Shown in pieces: positions 42,206-52,841 of a DNA stretch of 64,000 nt; the first letter of the stretch is position 1, and each line of letters opens with the position of its first letter. The DNA lies in NCBI RefSeq assembly GCF_902459705.1, contig NZ_CABPRU010000001.1, forward strand, positions 186,001 to 250,000, written 5' to 3'. Position numbers and translations under genes: made by a program. Below the pieces are notes generated by a model. The model was not told the DNA's origin. It searched no databases and worked only from the letters and a program-made list of their open reading frames with translations. This stretch comes from Pandoraea terrigena (GTDB lineage Bacteria > Pseudomonadota > Gammaproteobacteria > Burkholderiales > Burkholderiaceae).

Positions 42206-43444
42206 ATGGCCGAAACTCTCATCAAGGTCGACCTGAACCAATCCGCGTACGAAAACGAGCAGGTGCACAACCGTTGGCATCCGGACATTCCGATGGCGTG
42301 CTGGGTGAATCCCGGCGACGACTTCATTCTTGAGACGTATGACTGGACCGGCGGCTTCATCAAGAACAACGACAGCGCCGACGATGTTCGCGATATCGAC
42401 CTGTCGATCGTGCATTTTCTCTCGGGGCCGGTGGGCGTGCATGGCGCGCAGCCCGGCGATCTGCTGGTCGTCGATCTGCTCGACATCGGCGCGAAGCAGG
42501 ACAGTCAGTGGGGCTTCAATGGCTTCTTCTCGAAGACGAACGGCGGTGGCTTTCTGACCGATCATTTTCCGCATGCGCAGAAGTCGATCTGGGATTTCCA
42601 CGGGCTTTACACGAGTTCGCGGCATATTCCGGGCGTGAATTTCGCCGGACTGATTCACCCGGGACTGATCGGCTGTCTGCCGGATCCGAAATTGCTTCAG
42701 ACATGGAACGAGCGCGAGGTCGGCCTGATCGCGACGGAGCCGGACCGCGTGCCGCCGCTGGCCAACCCGCCGTTCGCCGCGACGGCGCACATGGGCAAGC
42801 TGACGGGCGACGCGCGCAACATGGCTGCCGCCGAAGGCGCACGCACGGTGCCGCCGCGCGAGCATGGCGGGAACTGCGACATCAAGGATCTCTCGCGTGG
42901 CTCGAAGGTTTTCTTCCCGGTGTATGTCGATGGCGCAGGGCTGTCTGTGGGCGACCTTCACTTCAGTCAGGGGGACGGTGAGATCACGTTCTGCGGCGCC
43001 ATCGAGATGGCGGGGTGGGTGCATATGCGTGTCAACGTGATCAAAGGTGGCATGGCGAAGTACGGCATTCGCAATCCGGTGTTCCAGCCGAGTCCCATCA
43101 CGCCGGCGTACAACGACTATCTGATCTTCGAGGGTATCTCGGTCGACGAGCAGGGCGGGCAGCACTATCTGGATGTCGCGGTCGCCTATCGTCAGGCGTG
43201 CTTGAACGCCATCGAGTATCTAAAGAAGTTCGGGTACTCGGGGTCGCAGGCGTACTCGTTGCTCGGCTGTGCGCCGGTGCAGGGGCATATCAGCGGCGTG
43301 GTCGACATTCCGAATGCGTGTGCGACGCTGTGGTTGCCGACGCAGATCTTCGACTTCGACATCCGTCCGAATGCCGACGGACCGATTCGTCACGTGACGG
43401 GGAGTGTCGACATGCCATGTTCGCCAGATCTGGTGAAGGGCTGA
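42206..43444 (+). CDS. fmdA: Formamidase (FmdA/AmdA, acetamidase/formamidase family)
   Basis: A 412-residue cytosolic amidase that hydrolyses formamide (and less well acetamide) to ammonia and the acid. It is of the FmdA_AmdA family, unrelated to nitrilase-type AmiE. Motifs include ETYDWTGGFIKNNDSADDV, GPVGVHGAQPGDLLVVDLLD, HPGLIGCLPD, PPREHGGNCDIKDLSRGSK and LHFSQGDGEITFCGAIEM. Length matches the family. ATG 42206 follows CAGGAGCGAG, a good ribosome site. It is followed by fmdB, as in Methylophilus, and shares the operon with the ABC transporter. Confidence 0.93.
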   Translation: MAETLIKVDLNQSAYENEQVHNRWHPDIPMACWVNPGDDFILETYDWTGGFIKNNDSADDVRDIDLSIVHFLSGPVGVHGAQPGDLLVVDLLDIGAKQDSQWGFNGFFSKTNGGGFLTDHFPHAQKSIWDFHGLYTSSRHIPGVNFAGLIHPGLIGCLPDPKLLQTWNEREVGLIATEPDRVPPLANPPFAATAHMGKLTGDARNMAAAEGARTVPPREHGGNCDIKDLSRGSKVFFPVYVDGAGLSVGDLHFSQGDGEITFCGAIEMAGWVHMRVNVIKGGMAKYGIRNPVFQPSPITPAYNDYLIFEGISVDEQGGQHYLDVAVAYRQACLNAIEYLKKFGYSGSQAYSLLGCAPVQGHISGVVDIPNACATLWLPTQIFDFDIRPNADGPIRHVTGSVDMPCSPDLVKG

Positions 43445-43496
43445 CGCGGCGTGCGTCACGAGCATCACTCACGAGATAGGACAACAGGAGGCGGAG

Positions 43497-44958
<1,462 letters not shown>

Positions 44959-44960
44959 GA

Positions 44961-44987
44961 GGTGGCGGGCCGTGAAGGCCCGCCACC
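44961..44987. terminator. Bidirectional hairpin between convergent amiE and the M81 gene
   Basis: ggtggcgggcc (44961-44971) and ggcccgccacc (44977-44987) pair perfectly over 11 bases with loop GTGAA. It sits 2 bases after amiE and 6 bases after the stop of the minus-strand gene, so it likely ends both. Confidence 0.7.
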
Positions 44988-44993
44988 GCATAC

Positions 44994-46493
44994 TTATCCG
45001 CCGAACTTCACCTCCCGATCCAGCGGATACACCGGACGGTTCAGGTGCGAGAACGGGAACAGCGCGTAATTTGAACTCGTTACGCCGTCGCTGTCGCATT
45101 CGACGAGGCCCTGGGCAATCGGCACGAACACCGGGCGGCAATACATGCGCGACTTGAGCAGCAGGAAGCGCTCGCGGCGCGGGTCGAGGCCGACGCACGT
45201 GAACACGCCGTGATCCCACGGTTCGTGCGTGCGCTCCGTCACCACGATGCGCGCCGGCCCGATATCGAACAGCACCGTGCGCCCCATGTAGCAGCGTTGC
45301 CCGGTGTACGTCGGTCCGCTCACGACATACTCGCCGTCGCCGATCTTGCGCACGATGCCCGTGAGCACCGGCGGTGTCTTGACGATGCCCAATTGCGTCA
45401 GCGCGCGTTTGTTGCCGACCGCCAGCGTCACCTCGGCGCCCTCGCCTGCGGCGATCAACGTCGCGACCGCTTCCGGGTCGCACAGCGGACCGACGCCGAT
45501 ACCCGTCAGTCCGGCCGCGAGCGCGGCGTCGAGCACATCCATCGTGTCGCACGTGCCGCCCGACATACAGTTGTCGCTGTGATCGAGCAGCAGCACCGGC
45601 TTGTCGGCGCCTTCGGCCAGCCGCTTCGCTTCGGCAATCGACTCGGCGAGCGGCGCGCTGCGGTAGACGAAGTCGTCGCGTGCCTCCCACACCTGCGCGG
45701 CGATACGATCGGCGACGGCTTGCGCACGTGCCAAGCCCGCCTCGCCGTCATCCGCCGTCACGACGACGCTGATGCACGGCGCGGGGATGTCCGCGAGCGA
45801 AAAACCCGAGAACACCGATACGGCCGGAATGCCCTCCTCGGCTTCGGCGCGCCGCGCGGCGTCGAGCGCAAGCTTCATCGCGCCGCCGTGGCTCGTGCTG
45901 CGCAACGTATGCACCATCAACGGCGGTTGTCGCCAGACCACGCGAGGGCGGCGCTTGCCCTGTAACATCTCGAACAGCAAGCGTCCGGCGTGCTCGCCTG
46001 TCTCGTACATGTCGATGTGCGGATACGTCTTGAAGCCCACGACGATATCGGCGTTCGCCACGATCTTCGGCGTGACGTTCGCATGCAGGTCGAGCGCAAC
46101 CGCGATCGGTGTATCGGGCGCGGCCGCGCGCACGCGCTCCAGCAGATCGCCCTCGCCGTCGTCGCTGTTTTCCGCAACCATCGCGCCGTGCAGATCGAGC
46201 AGGATCGCATCGACACCGCCTGCGGCCGCCACGATCCGGTCGCACAGGGCGGTGTAGGCGCTCGCCGCGACCGGGCCGCTCGGGTTGGCCGCAGCGGAGA
46301 CGGGCGTTACCATCTGCGCCCCGGCGGCCTCGGCGAGATCGATGAACGCGGCCATCGCGGTGCGCATGCCCTTGTTCTCGCGACAGGCGGCCTCGTCATA
46401 GCTCGGGCCGTGGTTGCCGAAGGCGTCGAGCGGTGTGGGTACCGGCGAGAAGGTATTTGTCTCGTGATTCATCCGCGCGATCATGACTTTCAT
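44994..46493 (-). CDS. M81-family metallopeptidase (MlrC/microcystinase C-like)
   Basis: A 499-residue protein of peptidase family M81. Zinc ligands are visible as Asp135 and His137 in ALDLHANV and His159 in TYPHID; the N-terminal MNHETNTFSP and the LLDLHGAMVAE motif are characteristic. MlrC cleaves linearised microcystin, but M81 genes in soil bacteria are widespread and their natural substrates are mostly unknown. It overlaps the amidohydrolase gene by ATGA (start 46493, neighbour stop 46490-46492) and is the last gene of the Liv-type ABC cassette, so it probably acts on the imported compound. Confidence 0.85.
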   Translation of the reverse strand: MKVMIARMNHETNTFSPVPTPLDAFGNHGPSYDEAACRENKGMRTAMAAFIDLAEAAGAQMVTPVSAAANPSGPVAASAYTALCDRIVAAAGGVDAILLDLHGAMVAENSDDGEGDLLERVRAAAPDTPIAVALDLHANVTPKIVANADIVVGFKTYPHIDMYETGEHAGRLLFEMLQGKRRPRVVWRQPPLMVHTLRSTSHGGAMKLALDAARRAEAEEGIPAVSVFSGFSLADIPAPCISVVVTADDGEAGLARAQAVADRIAAQVWEARDDFVYRSAPLAESIAEAKRLAEGADKPVLLLDHSDNCMSGGTCDTMDVLDAALAAGLTGIGVGPLCDPEAVATLIAAGEGAEVTLAVGNKRALTQLGIVKTPPVLTGIVRKIGDGEYVVSGPTYTGQRCYMGRTVLFDIGPARIVVTERTHEPWDHGVFTCVGLDPRRERFLLLKSRMYCRPVFVPIAQGLVECDSDGVTSSNYALFPFSHLNRPVYPLDREVKFGG

Positions 46494-47758
46494 GCCACAC
46501 CTCCCGCGCGTTGCAGCATCGCCTGCAACAGCACGTTGCAACCGGCTTCGAGGTGCGCCGGATCGGCGTCCTCGATCTCGTTGTGACTGATGCCGTCCTT
46601 GCACGGGACGAAGATCATCGCCGTGGGGGCGACGCGCGCGAGATAGACGGCATCGTGCCCCGCACCGCTGATGGCATCCATCGACGACAAGCCAAGCGCC
46701 TGCGCGCCCCGCCGAATCGCTTCGACGAGTTCCGGTGCAAACGGCTGGGGCGGGAAGTACACGACCGGCTCGATGGCGATGTCGATGCCATCGGTGCGCA
46801 ACGCGGCGCACTCGGCGCGCAGCTTGGCGTCGAGCGCGTCGAGCGTGGCGTCGTCGGCGGCGCGCAGATCGACCGAGAGCTTCACGCGGCCCGGAATCAC
46901 GTTGCGCGAGTTCGGATAGTTGTCGACCCAGCCGACCGTGCCGCGCGCATGCGGCGCGTGCTCGCATGCAATGCGGTTCACCGCCTGAATCAACTGCGCG
47001 GCCGCGAGCAGCGCGTCGCGGCGTAGTTCCATGGGCGTCGGGCCGGCATGGGCCTCCATGCCCGTGAGGGTCACATCGTACCAGCGCTGACCGAGTGCCC
47101 CCTGCACCACGCCGATGGTCTTCCCGTGCGCTTCGAGCACCGGTCCTTGCTCGATGTGCGCTTCGAAATACGCACCGACGGCGCCCGCTTCACCCACGGC
47201 CGGTGTCGCACCGGCGTAGCCGATGGCGCGCAGTGCGTCGGCGACGCTCACGCCGTCGTGATCGGTTTGCGCGAGTGCGTGATCCAGCGTGAAGGCGCCC
47301 GCATAGACGCCGGACCCCATCATCACGGGCACGAAGCGCGACCCCTCCTCGTTGGTCCAGACGACGACTTCGAGCGGCGCGTCGGTCTCGATGCCGTTGT
47401 CGTTGAGCGTGCGCAGCACCTCCAGTCCGGCGAGCACGCCGTAGTTGCCGTCGAACTTGCCGCCGGTCGGCTGGGTGTCGATGTGACTGCCGGTCATGAC
47501 GGGCGGTAGCGCGTCGTTGCGGCCTGCGCGGCGCGCAAAGACGTTGCCGATGGCATCGACACGCACCGTGCAGCCAATCGCCTTGGCCCACGTCACGAAC
47601 AGATCGCGGCCCTGCCGGTCGAGATCGGTCAGGGCGAGGCGGCATACGCCGCCCTTCGGGGTCGCGCCGATGTGCGCAAGTTGCATCAGGCTGTCCCACA
47701 GGCGCGCGCCGTCGATGCGCACTGCGGCAGCCGGTTGATCGAGACGTTCCATGTTCAC
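46490..47758 (-). CDS. Zn-dependent amidohydrolase, allantoate/N-carbamoyl-amino acid type
   Basis: A 422-residue M20-fold enzyme of the HyuC/AllC/beta-ureidopropionase group. Visible metal ligands: His92 in GSHIDTQPTGGKFDG, Asp103, Glu138 in TNEEGSRF, His201 in FEAHIEQGPVLE, plus a C-terminal SGAGHDA histidine. The group removes carbamoyl or ureido groups, releasing ammonia and CO2. Start 47758, or Met3 at 47752. It is coupled to the M81 gene downstream and lies 120 bases after the LivF-type ATPase gene. Substrate unknown; ureido compounds are a fair guess. Confidence 0.85.
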   Translation of the reverse strand: MNMERLDQPAAAVRIDGARLWDSLMQLAHIGATPKGGVCRLALTDLDRQGRDLFVTWAKAIGCTVRVDAIGNVFARRAGRNDALPPVMTGSHIDTQPTGGKFDGNYGVLAGLEVLRTLNDNGIETDAPLEVVVWTNEEGSRFVPVMMGSGVYAGAFTLDHALAQTDHDGVSVADALRAIGYAGATPAVGEAGAVGAYFEAHIEQGPVLEAHGKTIGVVQGALGQRWYDVTLTGMEAHAGPTPMELRRDALLAAAQLIQAVNRIACEHAPHARGTVGWVDNYPNSRNVIPGRVKLSVDLRAADDATLDALDAKLRAECAALRTDGIDIAIEPVVYFPPQPFAPELVEAIRRGAQALGLSSMDAISGAGHDAVYLARVAPTAMIFVPCKDGISHNEIEDADPAHLEAGCNVLLQAMLQRAGGVA

Positions 47759-47878
47759 AAGTCCTTCAGGGCAGGCGCCGCGTCATTCGCGCAGGCGCCT
47801 GCGTTGGCAGAATGGCGCGCTCGCCTCGCGGCATCGGGACGTGGCGGCGCGCGTTGGGGGAAACGGGGGATGCGCGGC

Positions 47879-48580
47879 TCAAGCCACGCCCACGCCGAGA
47901 TAACGGTCCTTGACGACCTCGTCGGCGAGAAACGTGGCGTTGTCCGCGCCATACACGATCACGCCTTGTTCGACGATGTAATGCCGGTCGGCGAGCTGCG
48001 TGCAGACTTCCAGGTTCTGCTCGACGAGCAGGATCGCGACGCCCGCTTGCTTGATGAGCTTCAACTGCGCCACGATTTCCTCGACGATCACCGGAGCGAG
48101 CCCTTCGACCGGCTCGTCGAGCATGAGCAGACGCGGGTGATTCATCAACGCGCGCCCGATCGCCAGCATCTGCTGTTCGCCGCCGGAGAGTTGCGCGCCG
48201 CCGTTCTTGCGGCGCTCCTGCAAGCGCGGAAAGATGCGATAGATGTCGGCAAGCTGCCACGGTGAATCGCGACGCGCACCGAGCTTGAGGTTTTCCTCGA
48301 CGGTGAGCAGCTTGAAGATGCCGCGATGTTCGGGCACGAAGCACACGCCGCGCGCGGCAATGCGATGCGCCGGTTGTCCTGCAACGGGCTTGCCCAGGAA
48401 CGCGATGCTGCCGGCCTTGGGCGGCACGACGCCCGCAATGGTCTTGAGCGTGGTCGACTTGCCCGCGCCGTTGCGTCCGAGCAGCGTGACGAGTTCGCCA
48501 TCGCCCACGCTCAGCGATACGCCCTGCAGGATGTGGCTCTTGCCGTAATAGCTGTGAACGCCTTCCACGTCGAGGATCAT
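47879..48580 (-). CDS. Liv-type ABC transporter ATPase 2 (LivF)
   Basis: A 233-residue ATPase: Walker A (GRNGAGKSTTLKT), signature LSGGEQQMLAIGRAL, Walker B (LLMLDEPVEGLAP), switch VEQN. The order of genes on the minus strand, binding protein, two permeases, two ATPases, is that of branched-chain amino acid/amide transporters. It overlaps the upstream ATPase gene (start 48580, neighbour stop 48577-48579). It is the last transporter gene before the two hydrolases. Confidence 0.9.
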   Translation of the reverse strand: MILDVEGVHSYYGKSHILQGVSLSVGDGELVTLLGRNGAGKSTTLKTIAGVVPPKAGSIAFLGKPVAGQPAHRIAARGVCFVPEHRGIFKLLTVEENLKLGARRDSPWQLADIYRIFPRLQERRKNGGAQLSGGEQQMLAIGRALMNHPRLLMLDEPVEGLAPVIVEEIVAQLKLIKQAGVAILLVEQNLEVCTQLADRHYIVEQGVIVYGADNATFLADEVVKDRYLGVGVA

Positions 48581-49344
48581 GCGCGGCCTCCGGTAATCAT
48601 GTTGCCGAGATAGGCGGCGCGCACGCGGTCGTCGGCACGAATGACGTCCGGCTTGCCTTCGACGAGCACCCTGCCTTGCTGCATCACGGTGATGGTGTCG
48701 GAGATGTCCATCACGATATTCATGTTGTGTTCGATGAGCACGACGGTGTGATCGTCGCGCAGGCCGCGAATGAGCTGCTTCATGTCGTCGAGATCGTCGA
48801 TGCCCATGCCCGACGTTGGCTCGTCGAGGAAGATTGCCTTGGGACGTGCCGCGAGCGCCATGCCCACCTCCAGGCGGCGTTGCTGACCGTGCGAGAGCGC
48901 GCCTGCCGCCGTGCCGGCGTGACGCGTGAGGGCGAGGCGCGTGAGCACGTCGTCGACGACGGATGCGCAAGCGCGCGGGCCGTCCGCCTTGCGCCAGCAC
49001 GAGAGTGCGCGGCGCGGCGTCACCCCCAGCGCGGCCAGCCGCAGGTTCTCGCGCACCGACAGATTCTGGAAGAGTGCCGTCACCTGAAACGAGCGCGCGA
49101 TGCCGCGCTGGACACGCCGGTAATCGGCTTCTGTGGTGACGTCGTGACCGTCGAACAGGATGCGCCCGCCCGAGACCGGTACCGTGCCGGTGAGCATATG
49201 AAACAGCGTGGTCTTGCCCGCGCCGTTCGGGCCGATGACCGAGTGCACCGTGCGCGGGGCCACGCGCAGATCGACGCCGTGCAGCGCGGTGAATTTGCCG
49301 TAGCGTTTGACGACGCCGGTGGCTTCGATGAGAGCGTCGCTCAT
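48577..49344 (-). CDS. Liv-type ABC transporter ATPase 1 (LivG)
   Basis: A 255-residue ATPase with Walker A (GPNGAGKTTLFHM), LSHGQQRRLEVGMAL signature and Walker B (AIFLDEPTSGMG). A switch His is in VLIEHNMNI. Start at 49344 overlaps the stop of the permease gene (ATGA). The TSGMGIDDLDDMKQLI segment is like LivG. Substrate is set by the binding protein at 51340-52548. Confidence 0.9.
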   Translation of the reverse strand: MSDALIEATGVVKRYGKFTALHGVDLRVAPRTVHSVIGPNGAGKTTLFHMLTGTVPVSGGRILFDGHDVTTEADYRRVQRGIARSFQVTALFQNLSVRENLRLAALGVTPRRALSCWRKADGPRACASVVDDVLTRLALTRHAGTAAGALSHGQQRRLEVGMALAARPKAIFLDEPTSGMGIDDLDDMKQLIRGLRDDHTVVLIEHNMNIVMDISDTITVMQQGRVLVEGKPDVIRADDRVRAAYLGNMITGGRA

Positions 49345-50333
49345 GTCGGGTCTCCCTGCGTATCCAGTTTGCCGTTCGGCCCGCCGCGCTTGCCGGTGAT
49401 GCGATACCACAGCGCTTCGCCCACGCCCCACAGGCCACGATGCATGAACAGACTGACCGCGATGAGCAGCAGGCCGAGCAACAGCAACCAGCGCGGCCAG
49501 AGCGTGGAGAGCCAATCGGCGGCAATGACGTAGAATGCCGCGCCCAGCACCGATGCGAAGAGGTTGCCGGTGCCGCCGATTACCGTCATCACAAGAATCA
49601 TTTCGCTCGAGTGGTATTCGATGTTGGACAGCGGCGCGATGCCCGTCATGAGCGCATGCAACGCGCCCGCCAGCGCCGTGACGGCGCCCGAAATGGCGAA
49701 GGCCACGAGCTTGAACGTTTTCACGTGATAGCCGATGGCGGCCGCGCGGGCCTCGTTGTCGCGAATGGCGAGCAGCGTGCGGCCGAACACCGAATCGGCC
49801 ACACGCAACAGCACCGCGAAGACAATCAGGAAGACGACCGCGACGAAGGTGTAGTACTGCCAGGGCGTCTCGAGCGGGATCAGCGTCTTGCCGCCCAGCG
49901 CGAGTGACTGGCGCGGGATGTCGAGCAGCCCGTTGTCGCCGCCGGTCCAGTCCGTCGCGGTGTAGGCGAGGAAGTAGAACATCTGCGCACACGCCAGCGT
50001 CAGCATCACGAAGTAGGTGCCCTTCTGCCGGATCGCGAAACTCCCAACGATGGCTGCGATCACCGCCCCCAGCACGATCGCCGCACCGACGGCGAGTGGC
50101 ATGGGCAGCGCCGTGCGCGTGAGCAGGATGCCCAGCGCGTAGCTGCCCAAGCCGAAGAAGATGCCCTGGCCGAACGAGAGCAGCCCGGTGTAGCCGAGCA
50201 ACAGGTTGCAGCCAAGCGCGGCAAGCGCGTAGACGAGCACTTCGGTCGCGAGCGTGCCCGAGGACAGCGTGACCGGCAGGATCAGCGTGACGGCGGCGGC
50301 GAGCAGCCAAAAACGGTAACGTACCAGCATCAT
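49341..50333 (-). CDS. Liv-type ABC permease (LivM)
   Basis: A 330-residue inner-membrane permease, about 10 helices. It has LLGYTGLLSFGQGIFFGLGSYA and the coupling-helix segment AIRDNEARAAAIGYHVKTFKL. It overlaps the LivH-type permease by four bases (start 50333, neighbour stop 50330-50332). Works with the other permease to form the channel. Confidence 0.9.
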   Translation of the reverse strand: MMLVRYRFWLLAAAVTLILPVTLSSGTLATEVLVYALAALGCNLLLGYTGLLSFGQGIFFGLGSYALGILLTRTALPMPLAVGAAIVLGAVIAAIVGSFAIRQKGTYFVMLTLACAQMFYFLAYTATDWTGGDNGLLDIPRQSLALGGKTLIPLETPWQYYTFVAVVFLIVFAVLLRVADSVFGRTLLAIRDNEARAAAIGYHVKTFKLVAFAISGAVTALAGALHALMTGIAPLSNIEYHSSEMILVMTVIGGTGNLFASVLGAAFYVIAADWLSTLWPRWLLLLGLLLIAVSLFMHRGLWGVGEALWYRITGKRGGPNGKLDTQGDPT

Positions 50334-51187
50334 CCCCTCCCGAGCAGGCCGTGCGGGCGCATGAGCAGCACCGCCGCCATCGCCACATAGATCATCAATC
50401 GGGCGCCTTCCGGCCAGATCGTGCTCATCAGGCTTTGCACGATACCGATCACGAGACCGCCCACGAGCGCGCCGGCAAAACTGCCCATGCCCCCGATGAC
50501 GACCACCACGAAGGCGATGCCCAAGGCCTCGATGCCCATGAACGGTTCGACGCCGCGCACCGGTGCCGCCAATACCCCGGCCAGCGCGGCGGTGCCCGCG
50601 CCGAGCGCGAACGCGAGGCTGAACACCCGGAACACGTTGATGCCGAGCAGCGACACCATCTCGGACGACTCGCTGCCCGCGCGCACCGCGCTACCCAGGC
50701 GCGTGCCTTCGAGCAGCCACCAGAGCACGGCCGCGAACACGATGGTGAAGCCGATGAGGAAGAGCCGGTACTTCGGATAGATGAAGCTGCCCCACATCAC
50801 CACGCCATCGAGCGCCGCGGGCACGGCGACGTTATCGCCGAGCGGCCCCCAGATGATGATGACCAGCTCCTGCACGACGAGCGCCAGGCCGACCGTGACG
50901 AGGATGTGGAATTCGTGCGCTTTCTCGTAGATGCGCGAGAGCAGCAGCTTCTCGGCGATCCAGGCGAGGGCGCCGACGACGATCGGGCAGACGATCAGCG
51001 CGAGCCAGAACGACAGGCCCCATTGCATCGCCTGGTAGCAGCAATACGCGCCGAGCACATAGAAGGCGCCGTGCGCGAAATTCACGAAGCGCAGCAGGCC
51101 GAAGATGATCGACAACCCGACGGCGAGCAGGAAGTACAGCATGCCGATCCCGATGCCGTTGATGACCTGCAGAAAATAGACGTTCAT
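50330..51187 (-). CDS. Liv-type ABC permease (LivH)
   Basis: A 285-residue permease with about eight helices: MLYFLLAVGLSIIFGLLRFV, NFAHGAFYVLGAY and the C-terminal GGMGSFAGALVGGLVIGIVQ, all LivH hallmarks. ATG 51187 follows the binding-protein gene by 152 bases on the minus strand; that gap contains the hairpin 51311-51332. The frame is open upstream but the extension is Arg-rich and not coding. Confidence 0.9.
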   Translation of the reverse strand: MNVYFLQVINGIGIGMLYFLLAVGLSIIFGLLRFVNFAHGAFYVLGAYCCYQAMQWGLSFWLALIVCPIVVGALAWIAEKLLLSRIYEKAHEFHILVTVGLALVVQELVIIIWGPLGDNVAVPAALDGVVMWGSFIYPKYRLFLIGFTIVFAAVLWWLLEGTRLGSAVRAGSESSEMVSLLGINVFRVFSLAFALGAGTAALAGVLAAPVRGVEPFMGIEALGIAFVVVVIGGMGSFAGALVGGLVIGIVQSLMSTIWPEGARLMIYVAMAAVLLMRPHGLLGRG

Positions 51188-51310
51188 GCGCGTCCCGGAG
51201 AGCTTGGGTGGACGTGGAGCACCGTGTGCCGTCCGGCGTTCGCCGAGCGGCACGCACGACACGTGCGGAGACGGCCAGGCGTCCCCGCGAGCGACACAGC
51301 GTGAGCGCTC

Positions 51311-51332
51311 GCGCAGCGACAGCGCGCTGCGC
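51311..51332 (-). other. Stem-loop between the binding-protein and LivH genes
   Basis: Arms gcgcagcg (51311-51318) and cgctgcgc (51325-51332) pair perfectly with a 6-base loop, 7 bases past the binding-protein stop. It is the counterpart of the urtA-urtB hairpin and may raise binding-protein mRNA relative to permease mRNA. Confidence 0.5.
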
Positions 51333-51339
51333 TACACGC

Positions 51340-52548
51340 TCAGGCCAGCTTGCACTGGGTCTTGTCGAGCGGCAGGAACGATTTCCCGGCGCTGACAATG
51401 TCGGCGAAGTCGTCGGCATTTCTCATCTTCGCCTTGGGCTTGCCCTTGAGCAGATAATAGTTCTTGAGCACCTGGTGATCGCCCTTGCGGATCTCTTCCG
51501 GCCCCGTGAGCCCGTCGTACTTCATGCCTTCCATCGCGGCGATGACGGCCTTCGGATCGGCGCTGCCGGCCTTGATCATGCCGTCGAGCATGAGCTTCGT
51601 GCAGATGTACGAGCCCGCGAGGCTGTAGTTCGGATTCTGCTTGAAGCGGTCCTGCGTGCGCTTGACGAGATCGAGGTTCAGCGGCGAGGCGACCGCGTGC
51701 CAGTATTGCGCGCCGAAGTACACCCCGTCGCACAGATCGGCGCCGAGCGTCTCGAACTGCTCCAGGCCGGAGGCCCATGCCATCAGGATCGTGCAGTTCT
51801 TCTTCATGCCGAAGCTCACCGCCTGACGCAGCGTATCGGACGATTGCGAGCCGAAGTTCAGGAGCAGCAGCACGTCGGGCTTGGCGGCGGCCGCGTTCGT
51901 GAGATAGCCCGAGAACTCCTTCTCCGACAGCGAGTGATAGCTGTTGCCGACGTGTTCGATGCCCTTTTCCTTGAAGACGTTCTTCGCGGCGGTGAGCAAG
52001 CCTTCGCCGAACACGTATTGCGGCGTGATCGTGTACCAGCGCTTGGCCTTGGGCATCGCTTCGATCAGCGGGCGTACGGTTTGCTCGATGGCGCCGAAGG
52101 TCGGCACCGACCAGCGGAACGTGGCGTGGTTGCAGTCCTTGCCCGTGATTTCGTCGGCGCCGGCCGTCGTGATGAAAACGCCGCCGGCCTTCTCGACCTC
52201 CTTGCCCATGGCCAGCGCTTCGGACGACAGAATGCCACCCGCGAAGAAGCGAGCGCCCTTCTGTTGCGCGATTTCCTGCACGCGGCGGATGGCCGTGGCG
52301 GGCTTGCCCTCGGTGTCCAGGGTGGTATAGGCGAGCGGGCGGCCAACCACCTTGCCGTACTGCTCGACGATAAGCTTCATGCCCAGATCGGCAAACTTGC
52401 CGTTGGCGGCGAATGGGCCCGACATCGGTACCGGACACGCCAGCTCGATGGCGCCGGTGCTTTGCGCGAACACATCGCGCGCGGTGAATAAGGAGGAGGC
52501 AGGCAGAGACGCCGCAGCGGCGAGCTTCAATAGTTCACGACGATTCAA
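51340..52548 (-). CDS. Liv-type periplasmic binding protein (LivJ-like)
   Basis: A 402-residue binding protein (peripla_BP_6 type). I start it at TTG 52548, because GGAG precedes it by 6 bases and the next residues form a Tat-like signal (NRRELLKLAAAASLPASSLF, cleavage near FAQ-S at about residue 29). A GTG at 52605 would add 19 residues before it. The mature core has IELACPVPMSGPFAANGKFAD, and conserved ATFRWSVPTFGAIEQTVRPL and SQSSDTLRQAVSFG. The ligand is unknown; an amide or carbamoyl compound would fit the downstream hydrolases. Confidence 0.85.
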   Translation of the reverse strand: MNRRELLKLAAAASLPASSLFTARDVFAQSTGAIELACPVPMSGPFAANGKFADLGMKLIVEQYGKVVGRPLAYTTLDTEGKPATAIRRVQEIAQQKGARFFAGGILSSEALAMGKEVEKAGGVFITTAGADEITGKDCNHATFRWSVPTFGAIEQTVRPLIEAMPKAKRWYTITPQYVFGEGLLTAAKNVFKEKGIEHVGNSYHSLSEKEFSGYLTNAAAAKPDVLLLLNFGSQSSDTLRQAVSFGMKKNCTILMAWASGLEQFETLGADLCDGVYFGAQYWHAVASPLNLDLVKRTQDRFKQNPNYSLAGSYICTKLMLDGMIKAGSADPKAVIAAMEGMKYDGLTGPEEIRKGDHQVLKNYYLLKGKPKAKMRNADDFADIVSAGKSFLPLDKTQCKLA

Positions 52549-52698
52549 TTGGGTCTCCAGGGAAGGGAGCAATCGTTCATGGGGTACAAACGTGCAGCGC
52601 GTCACACGCTGACCGGCCAGAGATCCGAGAAAATCGATCCCAGGCAGCGACCTGACAGTGACAGCTTGCAGCGTCCGGGGCCTTATCCCTATCCGTCA

Positions 52699-52716
52699 TA
52701 TTTATTATGATAAATA
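52699..52716. promoter_or_regulatory. AT-rich inverted repeat, candidate FadR-type operator
   Basis: tatttat (52699-52705), tatg, ataaata (52710-52716). It lies in an AT-rich island (about 52685-52760) between the divergent binding-protein gene and the GntR gene. A perfect TATAAT at 52736-52741 lies 20 bases to the right but has no good -35. The GntR protein is the probable binder; the assignment is inferred from position. Confidence 0.45.
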
Positions 52717-52841
52717 GGATGAATTTGATCGTAGGTATAATATTTTGAGGTGTCAATCAGAAAAAATTCTCATCCGGCACTGCCGGTAGAACACGTTCAC
52801 AAGCCTGTCAGTCATGTGAACAGATCCTTGAGAGGCGCCAT

